Assembly: GCA_002104985.1 (NCBI GenBank) | Contig: MCGO01000048.1 | Span: 267,614 to 331,613 of the forward strand | Direction: 5' to 3' | Source: Rhizoclosmatium globosum | Lineage: Eukaryota; Chytridiomycota; Chytridiomycetes; Chytridiales; Chytriomycetaceae | Length of the DNA stretch: 64,000 bases | Part shown: piece by piece, positions 20,760-31,493 of the stretch | Layout of the letters: every line of letters starts with the position of its first letter | Position numbering within the stretch: the stretch's first letter is position 1 | The notes under the pieces: generated by a model | Told to the model about the DNA's origin: nothing | Seen by the model: the letters and a program-made list of their open reading frames with translations, nothing else | Databases searched by the model: none | Made by a program: the position numbers and the translations under genes

Positions 20760-20968
20760 CATCAGCAAGCAATAAATAAATATTTAGAATGTTAAAATGT
20801 TGATAAATGGGATATGGTGCTGTTCCAGAAATTAAGTAGTATAATTAGAAACAAGTTTTCTCACATTCAGTGAAAGACTACATTCTGACCCTCAACAAAC
20901 CTACAGTAAGTTAAAGGTGGATTCATTCTATCTTCCTTACTTCTAATCGTATTCCAAAGAGAAGGCGA

Positions 20969-21649
20969 ATGTTTTATCTTTTCCAGAACCTGAACCCCTT
21001 CCGCTTATGGCGACCACTCCAACGCAAAGGCAGTGACTTGGAATCCACCGCCCTGACAGCGCTCCTTACTCCAACTGCCATTAATACTGAAAAGCCCCAA
21101 CCATTCACTTCACCAGAGTCCAAAGAAAAAGGACGTTGTTGGTGCTGTTGGGAAACAACTGACACCCCTTCCAACACTTTGATCCGCGTCTGCCTCGGTT
21201 GTAAAGATCCAGACTTGCAATGGATCCACCAAACATGCGTCGACAGTTTCATTACGGCTTTGCCAGACGCCATTGACCCATCTACGAATGCAGTTATGGA
21301 GAAGCGTGTATTCAAGTGCACACGCTGTGCGGAGATTTATAATGTGAAAGAGACTGAAACGTCACGAGTGTACGTCATTGCGACGGACAAGAATTTACGC
21401 GGAGTGTTCCTTATTATGACGCTGTGCATGAGTATAATCAACTATTGCTCGATATCAATTTTGGTTGAGAATTGGGGGACTGGGCGTATTGTTATTGATG
21501 GTGGGTTTGTGAAGGTGAATAGTAGCTTGTTCTGCGGGATCGTGTTGGGGATTAGTTGGTGGTTTGCACTTGAAACTATGTGGTTATTGTGGCATCATGC
21601 TGGAGGAAGGATGATTCGGAAGGTGGAGGCTGTTGCAGTTGAAGAATGA
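20969..21649 (+). CDS. RING-CH (MARCH-like) membrane E3 ligase
   Basis: Single exon, 226 residues. Residues about 54-115 form a RING-CH (C4HC3) finger: CWCCW, CLGCKD, WIHQTCV, then CTRCAEIYNV. Two hydrophobic helices follow (GVFLIMTLCMSIINYCSISI and LFCGIVLGISWWFALETMWL). This finger-then-two-helices plan is that of MARCH-type ubiquitin ligases, which tag membrane proteins for endocytosis or degradation. A second, different RING-CH protein lies at 32265-33282. Confidence 0.8.
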   Translation: MFYLFQNLNPFRLWRPLQRKGSDLESTALTALLTPTAINTEKPQPFTSPESKEKGRCWCCWETTDTPSNTLIRVCLGCKDPDLQWIHQTCVDSFITALPDAIDPSTNAVMEKRVFKCTRCAEIYNVKETETSRVYVIATDKNLRGVFLIMTLCMSIINYCSISILVENWGTGRIVIDGGFVKVNSSLFCGIVLGISWWFALETMWLLWHHAGGRMIRKVEAVAVEE

Positions 21650-21805
21650 GATTAAGTGTGGCACCTGATAATACAATTGAAATTGTGTGCATGATACAAC
21701 GCCCTATAGATTAAACTTGAAAGCTCGTTGCGTCAATTCAAGTTGAAGTCCTTGATCCAACTTTGAGTGGTTGATTGGGTGGCGGCCAAAAAGCGTTTCT
21801 GAAAC

Positions 21806-23392
21806 ATGATTGTTCCCATCTTTGCCGGGCTTATCGTGCTCTACATCGCGCTGAACCGGGCGATCGACTACTCGTCAAAGAAGGACAGCGCGGGAAAAGC
21901 CGTGACTGACTCGTCGCCAGAGCTGACCCGCCTCACCCGTCAATACTTGATTATTTACCTTGCGGCCATGTTTGCAGACTGGATTCAGGGTCCCTATGTG
22001 TGAGTTATCTGATATGTGACTAGTTAGACATACACTGACTTGTTTCTGAATGACAGGTACCGGCTGTGTGAGTGACATGTCACTCAAAACACCCAAACCT
22101 AACAACAGTCCCCATTCTCCCTCGCAGACGCTACATACGGATACTCTGTCGACCAGATTGCCATTCTCTTTGTCGCAGGTTTCGGATCTTCTATGCTCTT
22201 TGGAACTTTCGTTGGTTCTCTCGCTGACTCGTACGGACGCAAAAACTCGTGTCTGACCTTTTGTGTACTCTACTTTATTTCATGTTTGACAAAGCACAGC
22301 CCTGTGTTTGAGGTTTTGATGTTGGGGCGTATTTTGGGTGGGATTGCGACTTCAATTCTCTACGCTGCATTCGAGGTTCGTGGTTTTGGCGGTCGGTCGT
22401 GGTATCCCAGTCATTGACATTGTACTTTTTAGGCCTGGTTGGTCTCAGAATCCCACACTCGTCAACTTCATGAGACTCAGTTGGGATCTATCTTTGCTGC
22501 CGCCACTACTGGAAACGGAATTGTTGCTATTGTTTCCGGAGTCATTGCTAGTGCTGCCAACGACAGTTGGGGTGTTGTTGCGCCATTTGATGTTTCGGTA
22601 AACCTCGTTCAGCCTCTTTTGGAAAATTTCATTAATAATCGGATACAGGCCTTCGTCCTCGCTGCAACTGGATTCGCCATCCTTTTCCTCTGGACTGAAA
22701 ACTACGGAGACAGAAACACTGGAACTTCCATCATGAGCCAGTTCAAGTTTGGCGAGGCCTTTGCCCGTATCAGAGCTGACAACCGCATCTACGCCCTCTT
22801 TGTCTCTCAGTCTCTGTACGAATCTGCCATGTACATTTTTGTTTTCCTCTGGACTCCAACTCTTGAAAAGACTGCTGGGTCCGCTGGAATTCAGCATGGA
22901 TGGATTTTCGCCTGCTTCATGGTGTGCTGTATGATTGGAAGTGAAATCTTCAGCCTTTTGGTTGCGTCCTTCAAGATTCAGGTGGAGGACTTTTCGTACA
23001 AGATCTTCGCTGTTGCTGGAGTCGCTTTTATTCTTCCCGTGCTTACCAACTCTCCATTGCTCTGTCTTTCTTCGTTCTTTGTCTTTGAAGCGTGCTGTGG
23101 TTTGTACTGGCCGGTGATGGGAACTTTGCGTGGAAAGTATATTGCCGATGATGTGAGAAGCACAACGATGACTTTGTTCCGTTTGCCATTGAACTTGATT
23201 GTCGTAGTGACTCTCATGAATCTGAAGCACATGGATGACAGAGTTGTGTGGGTAATGTGTGCAACTATGTTGTTGGTTTCAGCTGTGGTTCAGTACGTCA
23301 CTTTTGCTGGAAAGACAACTAGAGGATATGGGACTATTGGAGACAGGGACACTGATGCCACAGAATTGGAAAGTGCTCCAAAGTTGCATTGA
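21806..23392 (+). CDS. MFSD5-type transporter (molybdate-anion transporter family)
   Basis: Five exons (21806-21999, 22057-22067, 22128-22375, 22433-22597 and 22649-23392) give 453 residues with about 12 membrane spans. Family hallmarks are ADWIQGPYVYRLY...YGYS, GTFVGSLADSYGRK, LGRILGGIATSILYAAFE and the motif AWLVSESH. These match MFSD5/MOT2, a high-affinity molybdate importer in algae and animals. The second exon is only 11 nt. It supplies the YRLY of the conserved motif, and both flanking introns are canonical (57 and 60 nt). A fourth intron (22598-22648) is in frame and would be missed by a plain ORF call. Confidence 0.88.
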
Positions 23393-23744
23393 TGATGTTG
23401 TTCTATATAAACGTTTGAATTTCAATGAATGAAGTCGACAAACCTGACAAACTGAAGTGTGACTCTGTGTAAAGATCCTTAAAGCTCCACGAAAAGATTA
23501 CCCCTTAGTCTGAAGAAAAAATTACAAATTGGGTTACGTCAGTTTTCTCAAGAGCAGTTTGCACTCCCAGTGATCGACTCTGAAGTCCTCATGCCAGTTC
23601 TCAAGTTGGTTGATAAAAATCGTTGCCCCGCCGTAAATTTTCATGCATTTCTGGGATTCAGTCTTGAGGCCTTGGTATGCAATGGAAAAAAACAATGGAG
23701 GAAAGTTGGAGACTATAATGAAGTTACAGCTGTAAATAAATGAC
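23393..23744. other. Intergenic, no gene seen
   Basis: AT-rich sequence between the MFSD5 stop and the second tRNA cassette. A minus-strand open frame here has no family resemblance and runs into the cassette, so I treat it as chance. Confidence 0.5.
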
Positions 23745-24155
23745 ATCTCCAGCAATTTTATTCTAATCCGAAAAAACAAAAAATTAAGAGCTAAAACCAC
23801 GCAACAAAAAGAGAATTTAGTGAAAATATTGTAGGATAGAGAATCAAAACGCTCGATACTGGGATCGAACCAGTGACCTTGAGGTTAACAGCCCCACGCT
23901 ACTACCAGCTGAGCCAACCGAGCGCTGACCGGTGACCTGAAAGTGACAATATGATACCAAATCCTTTAAACGTAAATTTATCTGCTGCCAGAGCTCAAAC
24001 GACAGCAGGTACAGTAAGATATAGTGTTAAGGATGCCGATGATCGATAACATACGCCCTCAAGACCTCAAGATCAGTGACAATGACTGAAGATTGGTCTC
24101 GAAACCAAGAAACATTTTTTTCAACTTGGCTGAAAGAAAAACATTTTTTGATGAT
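23745..24155 (-). repeat. tRNA-Asn repeat cassette, copy 2
   Basis: Second copy of the cassette. It shares with copy 1 the downstream CTAAAACCAC...AACAAAAAG...GAATTTAGTGAA tract and the upstream CAGTAAGATATAGTGTTAAGG block. Two of the three GAAACATTTTTT motifs remain. It lacks a roughly 45-bp stretch that copies 1 and 3 have just downstream of the tRNA. Confidence 0.8.
23850..23923 (-). tRNA. tRNA-Asn (GUU), copy 2
   Basis: Identical over 74 nt to the copies at 5747 and 34487, with the same cloverleaf and GTT anticodon. A TTTT terminator follows the discriminator base directly. Confidence 0.95.
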
Positions 24156-24283
24156 GGAAGGATTTTCCACTTCCAGGGTTGCAGTAAGATACGATAGGAT
24201 CCGATCGCAACTTTCTTTACGACAATCCCTCTTCACATTCCTGTGCTGTAAATCTTTGGGCTACAACCTAAAAGCCCCTAACG

Positions 24284-25158
24284 ATGCCATCACACAAAAG
24301 ACACCATGATCATCACCAGAAGGAGCTCGACACCCTACTCGAACTAAAACTTGAGCCCAAGGCGTTCATAGCCACCAAGAAGCATCTCAATGGGAAGGTA
24401 AATTATCCATTTCTCGTTCTATGCCCACTGGAAACGTCTACAACGATTCATCACATCCAAAAACCAGATCCCAGAAACAACAATATCCACAAGAATAACA
24501 ACCCTCAACACCCAAATCCACCCCCTATTCCCACACCATAAAGCCCTAAAACTCTGTGTGATCCTCGTCCCCTCTCTTATCGCCGCAGTATACATCGCGA
24601 TCCAACTCTGGCCGCAATCCACGCCCCAGAACTGTATCTCAATGCCAGCACCAAGCGGCCAAACATCACTCTCCTGTTCAGACGTAACAGACACACGTCT
24701 CCCACTTGTGCGTAACGCAGCGATCGCAGGTGCATCCGCGTCTCTGGTTTTACATTTCGTGATTTGGTGGTGGAACTCGTGGCGAGATCGGGTGGGTGAG
24801 GCTGCGTTGCAGCAGGTGTTGGATGGATGGAATTTGGAGGAGGAGTTGGGAGGGGTTACGTGGGGGTTTGTGAAGCGGTCGGATCGAGGGTGGTCTGTGA
24901 ATTACGTGAGTGCTTACTTTATTTTTGCTATTTTTTCTGGTTTGGTTATACTTATACTCCGTTTCGCTTTAGTTTGTTACTTTGCATGTGGCGGATACTG
25001 AGGAATCCATGTATTGGGCTGGTAAAAGTGCTGCCTCTATTGCATCGCACCATACTGAAGGTGGCGCCACTGTCTTGGAGATAACCGAAGGCGAAAAGCA
25101 GGCATTCCGTGAAATGGTAGCGGAAAGAGGAGCAAGTACAAGCGCCTTCGAAGTTTGA
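24284..25158 (+). CDS. Small membrane protein, unknown
   Basis: Three exons (24284-24397, 24468-24905 and 24973-25158) give 245 residues. It starts with a His/Lys-rich tail (MPSHKRHHDHHQKELD). Hydrophobic helices include LKLCVILVPSLIAAVYIAI and NAAIAGASASLVLHFVIWWW. The third exon is hydrophilic and ends TSAFEV. Both junctions keep frame and use canonical splice sites. No family is recognised. Confidence 0.55.
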
Positions 25159-25221
25159 TATAGTTATATTTGTTACAAATTCAGTTAGAAGTAATATATA
25201 GTTTTGTAAAATTGTGTGCAA

Positions 25222-27006
25222 TCAAAGCACCCATACTTGAACAGTGTCCCCGTTCTTGAACTCATAAAACCCAACCTCCCTCATCTCCTCCTCCAACTCC
25301 ACAACCATACTCTCTTCACCTTCACCCCCCTTCAACACCCCTCGCATCCTAATTTCTTTCCCTCCAACCCCAAGCACACGTCCAACAAGAGCCCGCAACG
25401 CCCGCATCGTCATTCCCAAAGGAACCTTCTTCTCCACCTTCTTCAACACACCCGCATCCATTTCACTTCCTGCCACCAACTCAAAAGACAACCCCAACAG
25501 CCGATCCTTCAATGCAAGGCTCGTCGCACTCACTGGCGCAACCTCAGGTCTCCCATACCGCGCACACAGTTCATCCCACCGCGGATGCCACTCTTGCACA
25601 AGCTGTTTCACTTCTTCTTGTGACTTATTGGCAGTTGTTTCGAGGGCGTGGATCCAGGCTGCTACTTTAGAGAGGTAATAAAGCTCGGCGTCGGCACGGT
25701 CGCGGTCAGATACAGCGTGTCCGTTTATACGAGTTGCTTTAGAGAGGCGGGATGTGATGTCATCTGTTTTGGAGACGTGTGAAGTCGATGCTGTCGTTGT
25801 CGCGTGGGATGGTGGTTGTGTGATCAAAACGGGGTTGTTTTTGATTCGAATGTCAACAAGTTTCGGGAAGGCGTTGAGGGAGTGGATAGATGTGTAGGAG
25901 GAGAGTAGGTTTTCTGATATGTTGAGGGTTGTGAGGCTTTGAAAGATGGATGCTGTCTCAGGAAGGATTTCAGTGAATTTGTTGAAGGATACGTTCAGTG
26001 TATTGAGTTGAGGCATGTGAGAATGAATTACGTGGCAGAGTTGTGGCCATGAGTGTAAGTTGTTTTGATCAAGGTGGAAGGCTTGCAGTGTTGGAAAGAG
26101 GGGTGGAATATCAGATGGAGGAAAATCTGTAGAGTTTTCAGAGTACTTTTCACCAAACGAAGAGAGCTGATTGAAGCCAAGGAAGAGGGACGTGAGGTTT
26201 GGAGTGTACGGAGCCAGTTGTTCCATCGTTGCCCATTGAATCAGAGTTGAGTTGAGAGCCAGAACTTTTAGGTTGGAGAAGCCTGATGTCAGTAGGGCAG
26301 GTTCGGTACCAAGAAACTCTAGTCGATTGCTATTGAGACGCAAAGAGTCCAGTTTGGGTAACTGGCGAGTGATTTGGGCCACGTCTTCCCACGATGTAAA
26401 CAAGTTCCTGCTCAGATCCAAGTCCTGCAGCACAGGAAACAAGTCCTTCAAGTTCTTGTCTTCATCCGCATCAATCCAGGCAATGCCCAGGCCAGCCAGA
26501 CCCGCAATGTGGATGTTGTTTAAGTTTCTCAGTTTCTCGCGCATCTTGTCCCAACCCACCAGCTCGACGGCCACATCCTCGCCGGGCCTGTGCATTCGCA
26601 GCCCCGACGAGCGTTCGGTCTCCTCGGCCTTTTCAGCAACAGAAACAGGAACAGGAACAGTTCCACTTCCAACATACTTTTCGATTGCGGCCGTTGCAAA
26701 AGCCCGGCCAAAGACGAGTTTGTCGCGTTTCACGAACGAGGCCGAGTTTTGTTCTTTGACGCGAAACAGAAACTGACTCGGATTCGCCGGGTCGTTGCCG
26801 CTGTGCCTTCCGCGTTCGCCCGCATCCCACTCAATTCCAAGCCACTCGGTCGCCTCGGCTGCCTCGTTGGCCTTGTTTGTCCGTAGAAGGCCCATCCAGC
26901 GCACGGTGCCTCGGTGTCCATCTGTGGCGTGCTCGATGCGTTGCCCGATTAGACTCATTCCACTCAACATTTTATCATACTTATTTCCACCCCGCTTTTT
27001 ATTCAT
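25222..27006 (-). CDS. TBCE: Tubulin-folding cofactor E
   Basis: An intronless frame of up to 594 residues; ATGs at 27006, 26970 and 26958 are possible starts. Domains in order: an N-terminal CAP-Gly domain (GHRGTVRWMG...WLGIEWD...GRHSG, then FVKRDKLVFG), a central LRR array (LKDLFPVLQDLDLSRNLF, LPKLDSLRLNSNRLEFLG, LTTLNISENLLSSY) and a C-terminal ubiquitin-like domain. This is the TBCE plan. With TBCD and TBCC it assembles and releases alpha/beta-tubulin dimers in the cytosol. ARL2BP, in the Arl2 branch of the same pathway, lies 4.5 kb away. Its possible start is only 15 bp from the SDHAF2 stop. Confidence 0.92.
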   Translation of the reverse strand: MNKKRGGNKYDKMLSGMSLIGQRIEHATDGHRGTVRWMGLLRTNKANEAAEATEWLGIEWDAGERGRHSGNDPANPSQFLFRVKEQNSASFVKRDKLVFGRAFATAAIEKYVGSGTVPVPVSVAEKAEETERSSGLRMHRPGEDVAVELVGWDKMREKLRNLNNIHIAGLAGLGIAWIDADEDKNLKDLFPVLQDLDLSRNLFTSWEDVAQITRQLPKLDSLRLNSNRLEFLGTEPALLTSGFSNLKVLALNSTLIQWATMEQLAPYTPNLTSLFLGFNQLSSFGEKYSENSTDFPPSDIPPLFPTLQAFHLDQNNLHSWPQLCHVIHSHMPQLNTLNVSFNKFTEILPETASIFQSLTTLNISENLLSSYTSIHSLNAFPKLVDIRIKNNPVLITQPPSHATTTASTSHVSKTDDITSRLSKATRINGHAVSDRDRADAELYYLSKVAAWIHALETTANKSQEEVKQLVQEWHPRWDELCARYGRPEVAPVSATSLALKDRLLGLSFELVAGSEMDAGVLKKVEKKVPLGMTMRALRALVGRVLGVGGKEIRMRGVLKGGEGEESMVVELEEEMREVGFYEFKNGDTVQVWVL

Positions 27007-27020
27007 TATCTGCAATTAAC

Positions 27021-27675
27021 TTATTCCTTCAAGGCTGGCATGCGCAAAATATCCTTTCTCTTGTTCTTGGAGTGCTCAACAAGGTCTTCCCAGAATCCAT
27101 ATGCTTTCACTTCCTCAGGGACAGGTTTAGCTTGTGTAATCCTATTAAACGGAGTCAGATTTCACAGATACTTCTTCTTATAAGCAGGAACAAACCAGTA
27201 GTACAGGTCCCAGTCATTCTAATTCGCATCAAGAAGGAGTCAGGTAAACCAACCAAAAGCAACAACAAACACGCACCTCTTCCAGCAACGAGTCCAACTG
27301 TTCAAGCTCAATCGCACTCATTCTCTTAAGTCTGTCCTTGTCAACAAACGTCGAAAGCAGCAAATCGCACTCGAGAATGCCTCGTTTACGCACACTCCAA
27401 AGCAGCCGGGCCCGCTTTGCCTCAATGTCTTCGTTGATTGGCCGGATTGGTTTTGGGATTCGGATCGTGAATTCGATGCGGCCTTCTGGTTGCGAGTTGG
27501 GTGTTGGTGGTGCGGTTGCCCATTCGTTGGAGAAGGTGGTGGTTGTTGCTGCTGCGTTGGAACTAGGGTTGGAGCTAGAACTAGAACTAGAACTAGAGAA
27601 ACGGGGTAGTGCACGTGGGACGAATAGTGCTCGGGTGCTGCTGCGAGGAACAAGACGGACAAGGTGGGCGATCAT
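27021..27675 (-). CDS. SDHAF2: Succinate dehydrogenase assembly factor 2
   Basis: Three exons (27277-27675, 27172-27218 and 27021-27141) give 188 residues. The Arg/Ser-rich N-terminus (MIAHLVRLVPRSSTRALF) reads as a mitochondrial presequence, followed by a Ser tract from a GAACTA-type DNA repeat. The conserved core RARLLWSVRKRGILECDLLL and LDSLLEENDWDLYYW is the Sdh5/Emi5 signature. The protein binds the flavoprotein Sdh1 and promotes covalent FAD attachment in the matrix. The 47-nt middle exon is well supported by frame and by the DWDxYYW motif it carries. Confidence 0.9.
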
Positions 27676-27893
27676 AGTTTCTTTGTTTGATTTGCTTCTT
27701 TTCCTTGTGTGCCACGATCTGTCACCAACGGGAATCTTGCCATCCAATCGACTACTTCAGCAATTAATTTCTTGTTAATGTTCAATGACAGAGAAATATG
27801 CTGAGAGACAGAGGGAGGCCATATGATTCTACACGCAGCTTCCAGAATCCCAAGAATACATTCTGACAGGAATCCCTAACTGTCAAACTTCAA

Positions 27894-30049
27894 ATGTCCA
27901 CCATCCATTGCTACTTTTGCGGTGGACCTGCATGTAAATACGAAAACTATACTCTATGGACACAAGATCCGCTCCACCCAAACGCGATCGAAGGACTCTA
28001 TTCAAACTGGTGAAATATCTCTTCATTCATACACGTCATCACTCAAACTCTAAACTTACCAATCTCATAGGATAACTCCATCAATCCTCGCAATGCAACG
28101 CCCATCAACACGCCTCCTGAAAACCCACAACCTCGTCCAAGTTTTTCTCACAGCCGGAATCAAGTCAATATTCAACCTCCAGCTTCCCAACGAGCACAAA
28201 TCCTGCGGCGATGGTATCGATGATCGTGGCGGTTCAGGATTCAGCTATGTGCCTGAAGATTGGATGGAAGCTGGAATATCGCATTATGCTTTTGGATGGC
28301 CTGACATGGATGTTCCCGACAAGAGTCATATTCTGAAAGTTGTTCAAGTTATGACACATGAATTGGAAGTGTTGGGAGGGAAGGTTGCAGTTCATTGTCA
28401 CGCAGGGTTGGGTATGTGCACTTCTTGTCATCGCCATATGCCTGCGCTCATTACGCTATAAGGACGTACTGGACTGACGATTGCCTGTTATTTAGTGTAT
28501 GCACAAAACAAGACTCCTGCCGAAGTGAGTATCAAAGTACGAGACAACAAAACAATCTAACAAAATATCAATTCAATATGACAGGCTATAAAATGCGTTC
28601 GAGATGCACGGTGCCGACTAATCATTTCTCCCAATATATCAAACTAAACCATCTCAAACAGTCCAAAATCCGTCCAAACAGCAAAACAACAAGCATTCGT
28701 CCACCAATTCAAAGACTACCTCATCACTCTCAACTCCGTATACCCCTTAACAATATCTCGCCCCTTCTTCAGTCCTCCAAAAGAACCCTTGATGAGGTTA
28801 AGCGAAGACCAAGACATTGTTTCTCAAGTCGCATCTACTGGCGAGTCTTCACAAGTCTCGTCCACCATTTCGAGCACGGAGAACAAGGACGGAAAAGTTG
28901 TAAATGTGGTTGTGAAGCCTATCACGTTTTCGGAAACAATGGAGAACCAGAGGTTGTTTTTACATGGATTGGAGTTGAGGGCTTTGTGGAATGTTCCCAA
29001 GGTATTCCTTTCAGTTCAGGAGCTTGAATAGGTTGTTGCTTAATTTTTTCGTTGTACAGGTTGTCTATGTCCTGTCGAGGCAGTTACGTACAACTCTTGA
29101 AAAATCCGCGGACCTCGCCCAAGACTCGTTGGATCTGTGTACTACAATTTCCATGTTTCAGTTTAATTCAAAACCCTCGATAGAGCTGGAAGAGCTAATG
29201 CGCGAAATCAATTTTGGGAATTGGGAAGCTTTGACGTCTAATGTTCATAAGTCTGAGGACACAGCGTGTTGGGAAGAGCTCGGCAAGTCTGCTTCAGCAA
29301 CCTCAAATAGTGAAGTCGTTTATATAGAGCTTTTGCTGTTTTGGCTCGCATGGCTGAAGGTAAAAACACTTCTTTTGTTAAGACAGCATTTCTGATAGTT
29401 TATGAAGGAGCCTTTACTCTCAGATAAACAAGTTCATTCTATAATCGATATCTGCGAATCAAATTCATCGATTAAACCCACGGATGCTTTGTTAAATGTG
29501 GAAGCGTTCGACAAACCATTGTTTTGGACCATCAACATACTAGTCGACTTTTATCGACATTTGGTAACGCATATATAATTTCCTTTAAATTTAATACTTA
29601 ACTTTTCCTTTGTGCAGATTATGCCCCAGTCGTCAACTACTGAGTCCATATACCGACTTGCAACATTGATGACATCACAAAGAGCATCAAACATTCCAAC
29701 AATACAAACAAATGCAACTCTTCTACCGCGCCTGTCAGATACTGTTAACAAACACAGTCACGTTGCATCTACTGTGCCTCCAACGAAACCTGAACTTCCA
29801 ACATTGCCTCCAAAGAATCTTGTCGCTGAAGAAGAAATAGGACGAAAGCGTGGAATTTCAGAACCACCACGGTTAACAAACCAGAAACCAAAAGACGCTA
29901 AGAAGGGATTCAACCTGTTCGGAATGGGTGGTGGTGGAGGTGCACAATTACCCCCTTCGGCAGTATGGGGAATTACAAGGTTTCTGAAAACATTGATTGA
30001 ACATATGGAAGTTGTCGACGAAACGCGTCCAAGGCGGAGAGAACAATAA
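27894..30049 (+). CDS. PTPDC1-like dual-specificity phosphatase (CDC14 relative)
   Basis: Eight exons (27894-28009, 28071-28411, 28463-28524, 28585-28610, 28662-29001, 29060-29359, 29399-29563 and 29618-30049) give 593 residues. An N-terminal CxxCGGPACKYEN-like motif and WITPSILAMQRPS are typical of PTPDC1. The catalytic loop HCHAGLGRTG has the invariant Cys and Arg, and WPD is the general-acid loop (GWPDMDVPD). RPKSVQTAKQQ follows the 26-nt exon 4. The C-terminal half is long and poorly conserved. PTPDC1 is linked to centriole and cilium control in animals, which suits a flagellate fungus. It shares a 220-bp divergent upstream region with SDHAF2. Confidence 0.85.
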
Positions 30050-30119
30050 TTCCCCAATAAATTTGATTCCAAAAACACGGAGAACTGCGCACCCCTCTTG
30101 GATCCCTCCCTTCTCTGCG

Positions 30120-31427
30120 ATGTATCCACTAGAAATCCAACTCCAAATCTTTGAAACCCTCGCACGGGATCCGACAACCCACTTACACACTCTCCAACAC
30201 GTCCTCTACGCAAGTCCACACCTCCTCTCCAGAATCACAAAACACCACATGAACCTCCTCACCCCCTTCGTAATCGCAGAGTTAGGCGCCGGCGACCTCA
30301 ACATATTCATTGCAAGAGTCCTGATTTCACATCCGAACGTTGTTTCAAGTTCAAAGCGGGTGAATGTTACGGTGGATTGGTGGAAGATGGTTGATCTTAT
30401 GCAAACGGATTCGCTTTGTGGACGGTGCTTTTCGTATGGCGGGGCTGTGAAGGTTTCGGCGGGGAGTTGTGAAGGTGATGATGTTCCGCAAGTTTGGGTT
30501 ACTTCTGGACTGTTGAATCAAGTTGACTGGGTGAAGAGTTGGGCACTTTGTCCGCCGTGCTGTTATCGGCCCTTGAACCGGTCTGGGAAGAAGGCGCAGT
30601 CTAGTATTCGGCTTGCAGAACCGATTACAGAGGATTGTCTTAAACCGTTACCGCAACCTGCTGATACAACTTCAAACTCGACTTCAGCTGTTGTACAAGA
30701 ATGGAGGGAACGAATGGCTGCGAAAAAGCGGCAAAGAACGCTAGCTCAACAAGAGCAACAAGCTACTCGGCGGCGATGGAGTGGAGGAGGGATATCTGGA
30801 TGGAGTTTCGGAATGGAAGATGAAATTGACGAAGATTCTGATGGCAGCGATGGGGAATTCGACTGGACTGAAGTCTTGAAAGCCAAGAACGAGCTTCATA
30901 AAGAGGAACCTATTCCTATCGCGGCAATGGCACGAGAATCCAATTCCGTCGCCTCTCCGAAATCAGAACTGCCTTCTACTTCGTTATCACGGAAATGCGA
31001 TGGATGCACACAAAGATTCTGCACAACTTGTATAAACAGCGTGAACGCATGTCCAACGTGCAATGCACAGCTGTGTTTGGGTTGTTTCCCACCCCCTCTT
31101 CATTTTCCTGATGAAACCTTCTTTGCATCGGGTTTGGTCAACTTGTTTGTTGATGTCCCGTTGAAAATGGATGGGAAGACGCCGGAAGGAAAGTTGTGGA
31201 ACATATATTCTATTTCGGAGCGTTCTATTTCTATTGGAAGGACACTTACGTGTTCATCATGTGGAGCGATTGCATGTGCTGGGTGTGGGGATTTGGAAGA
31301 CTGGGCTCTGCAAGTCAGCGGTTACGGTGGAAGGAGTAGTGCACGAAGAGAACAAGATTTTCAGTGCTTAGAATGTCGTGAATGTAGAAATCCACGAAAT
31401 CATGATGATTTCTCGTCATGGTTTTGA
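30120..31427 (+). CDS. Cys-rich protein with a possible N-terminal F-box
   Basis: Single exon, 435 residues from ATG 30120. The N-terminus (PLEIQLQIFETL...LYASPHLLSRI) is F-box-like. Several cysteine groups follow: CGRC near residue 100, CPPCC, a dense cluster CDGCTQRFCTTC...CPTCNAQLCLGC, then CSSCGAIACAGC and CLECREC. These resemble zinc-binding ribbons. A coiled, charged middle (KKRQRTLAQQEQQATRRR) separates them. No named family fits. Ubiquitin-ligase adaptor is only a guess. Confidence 0.55.
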   Translation: MYPLEIQLQIFETLARDPTTHLHTLQHVLYASPHLLSRITKHHMNLLTPFVIAELGAGDLNIFIARVLISHPNVVSSSKRVNVTVDWWKMVDLMQTDSLCGRCFSYGGAVKVSAGSCEGDDVPQVWVTSGLLNQVDWVKSWALCPPCCYRPLNRSGKKAQSSIRLAEPITEDCLKPLPQPADTTSNSTSAVVQEWRERMAAKKRQRTLAQQEQQATRRRWSGGGISGWSFGMEDEIDEDSDGSDGEFDWTEVLKAKNELHKEEPIPIAAMARESNSVASPKSELPSTSLSRKCDGCTQRFCTTCINSVNACPTCNAQLCLGCFPPPLHFPDETFFASGLVNLFVDVPLKMDGKTPEGKLWNIYSISERSISIGRTLTCSSCGAIACAGCGDLEDWALQVSGYGGRSSARREQDFQCLECRECRNPRNHDDFSSWF

Positions 31428-31493
31428 TGTTTTGTTTATGATTCTTGTATTTTTCCCTTAACCTCCTTCCAAATATAAATAAATAGATTCTTA

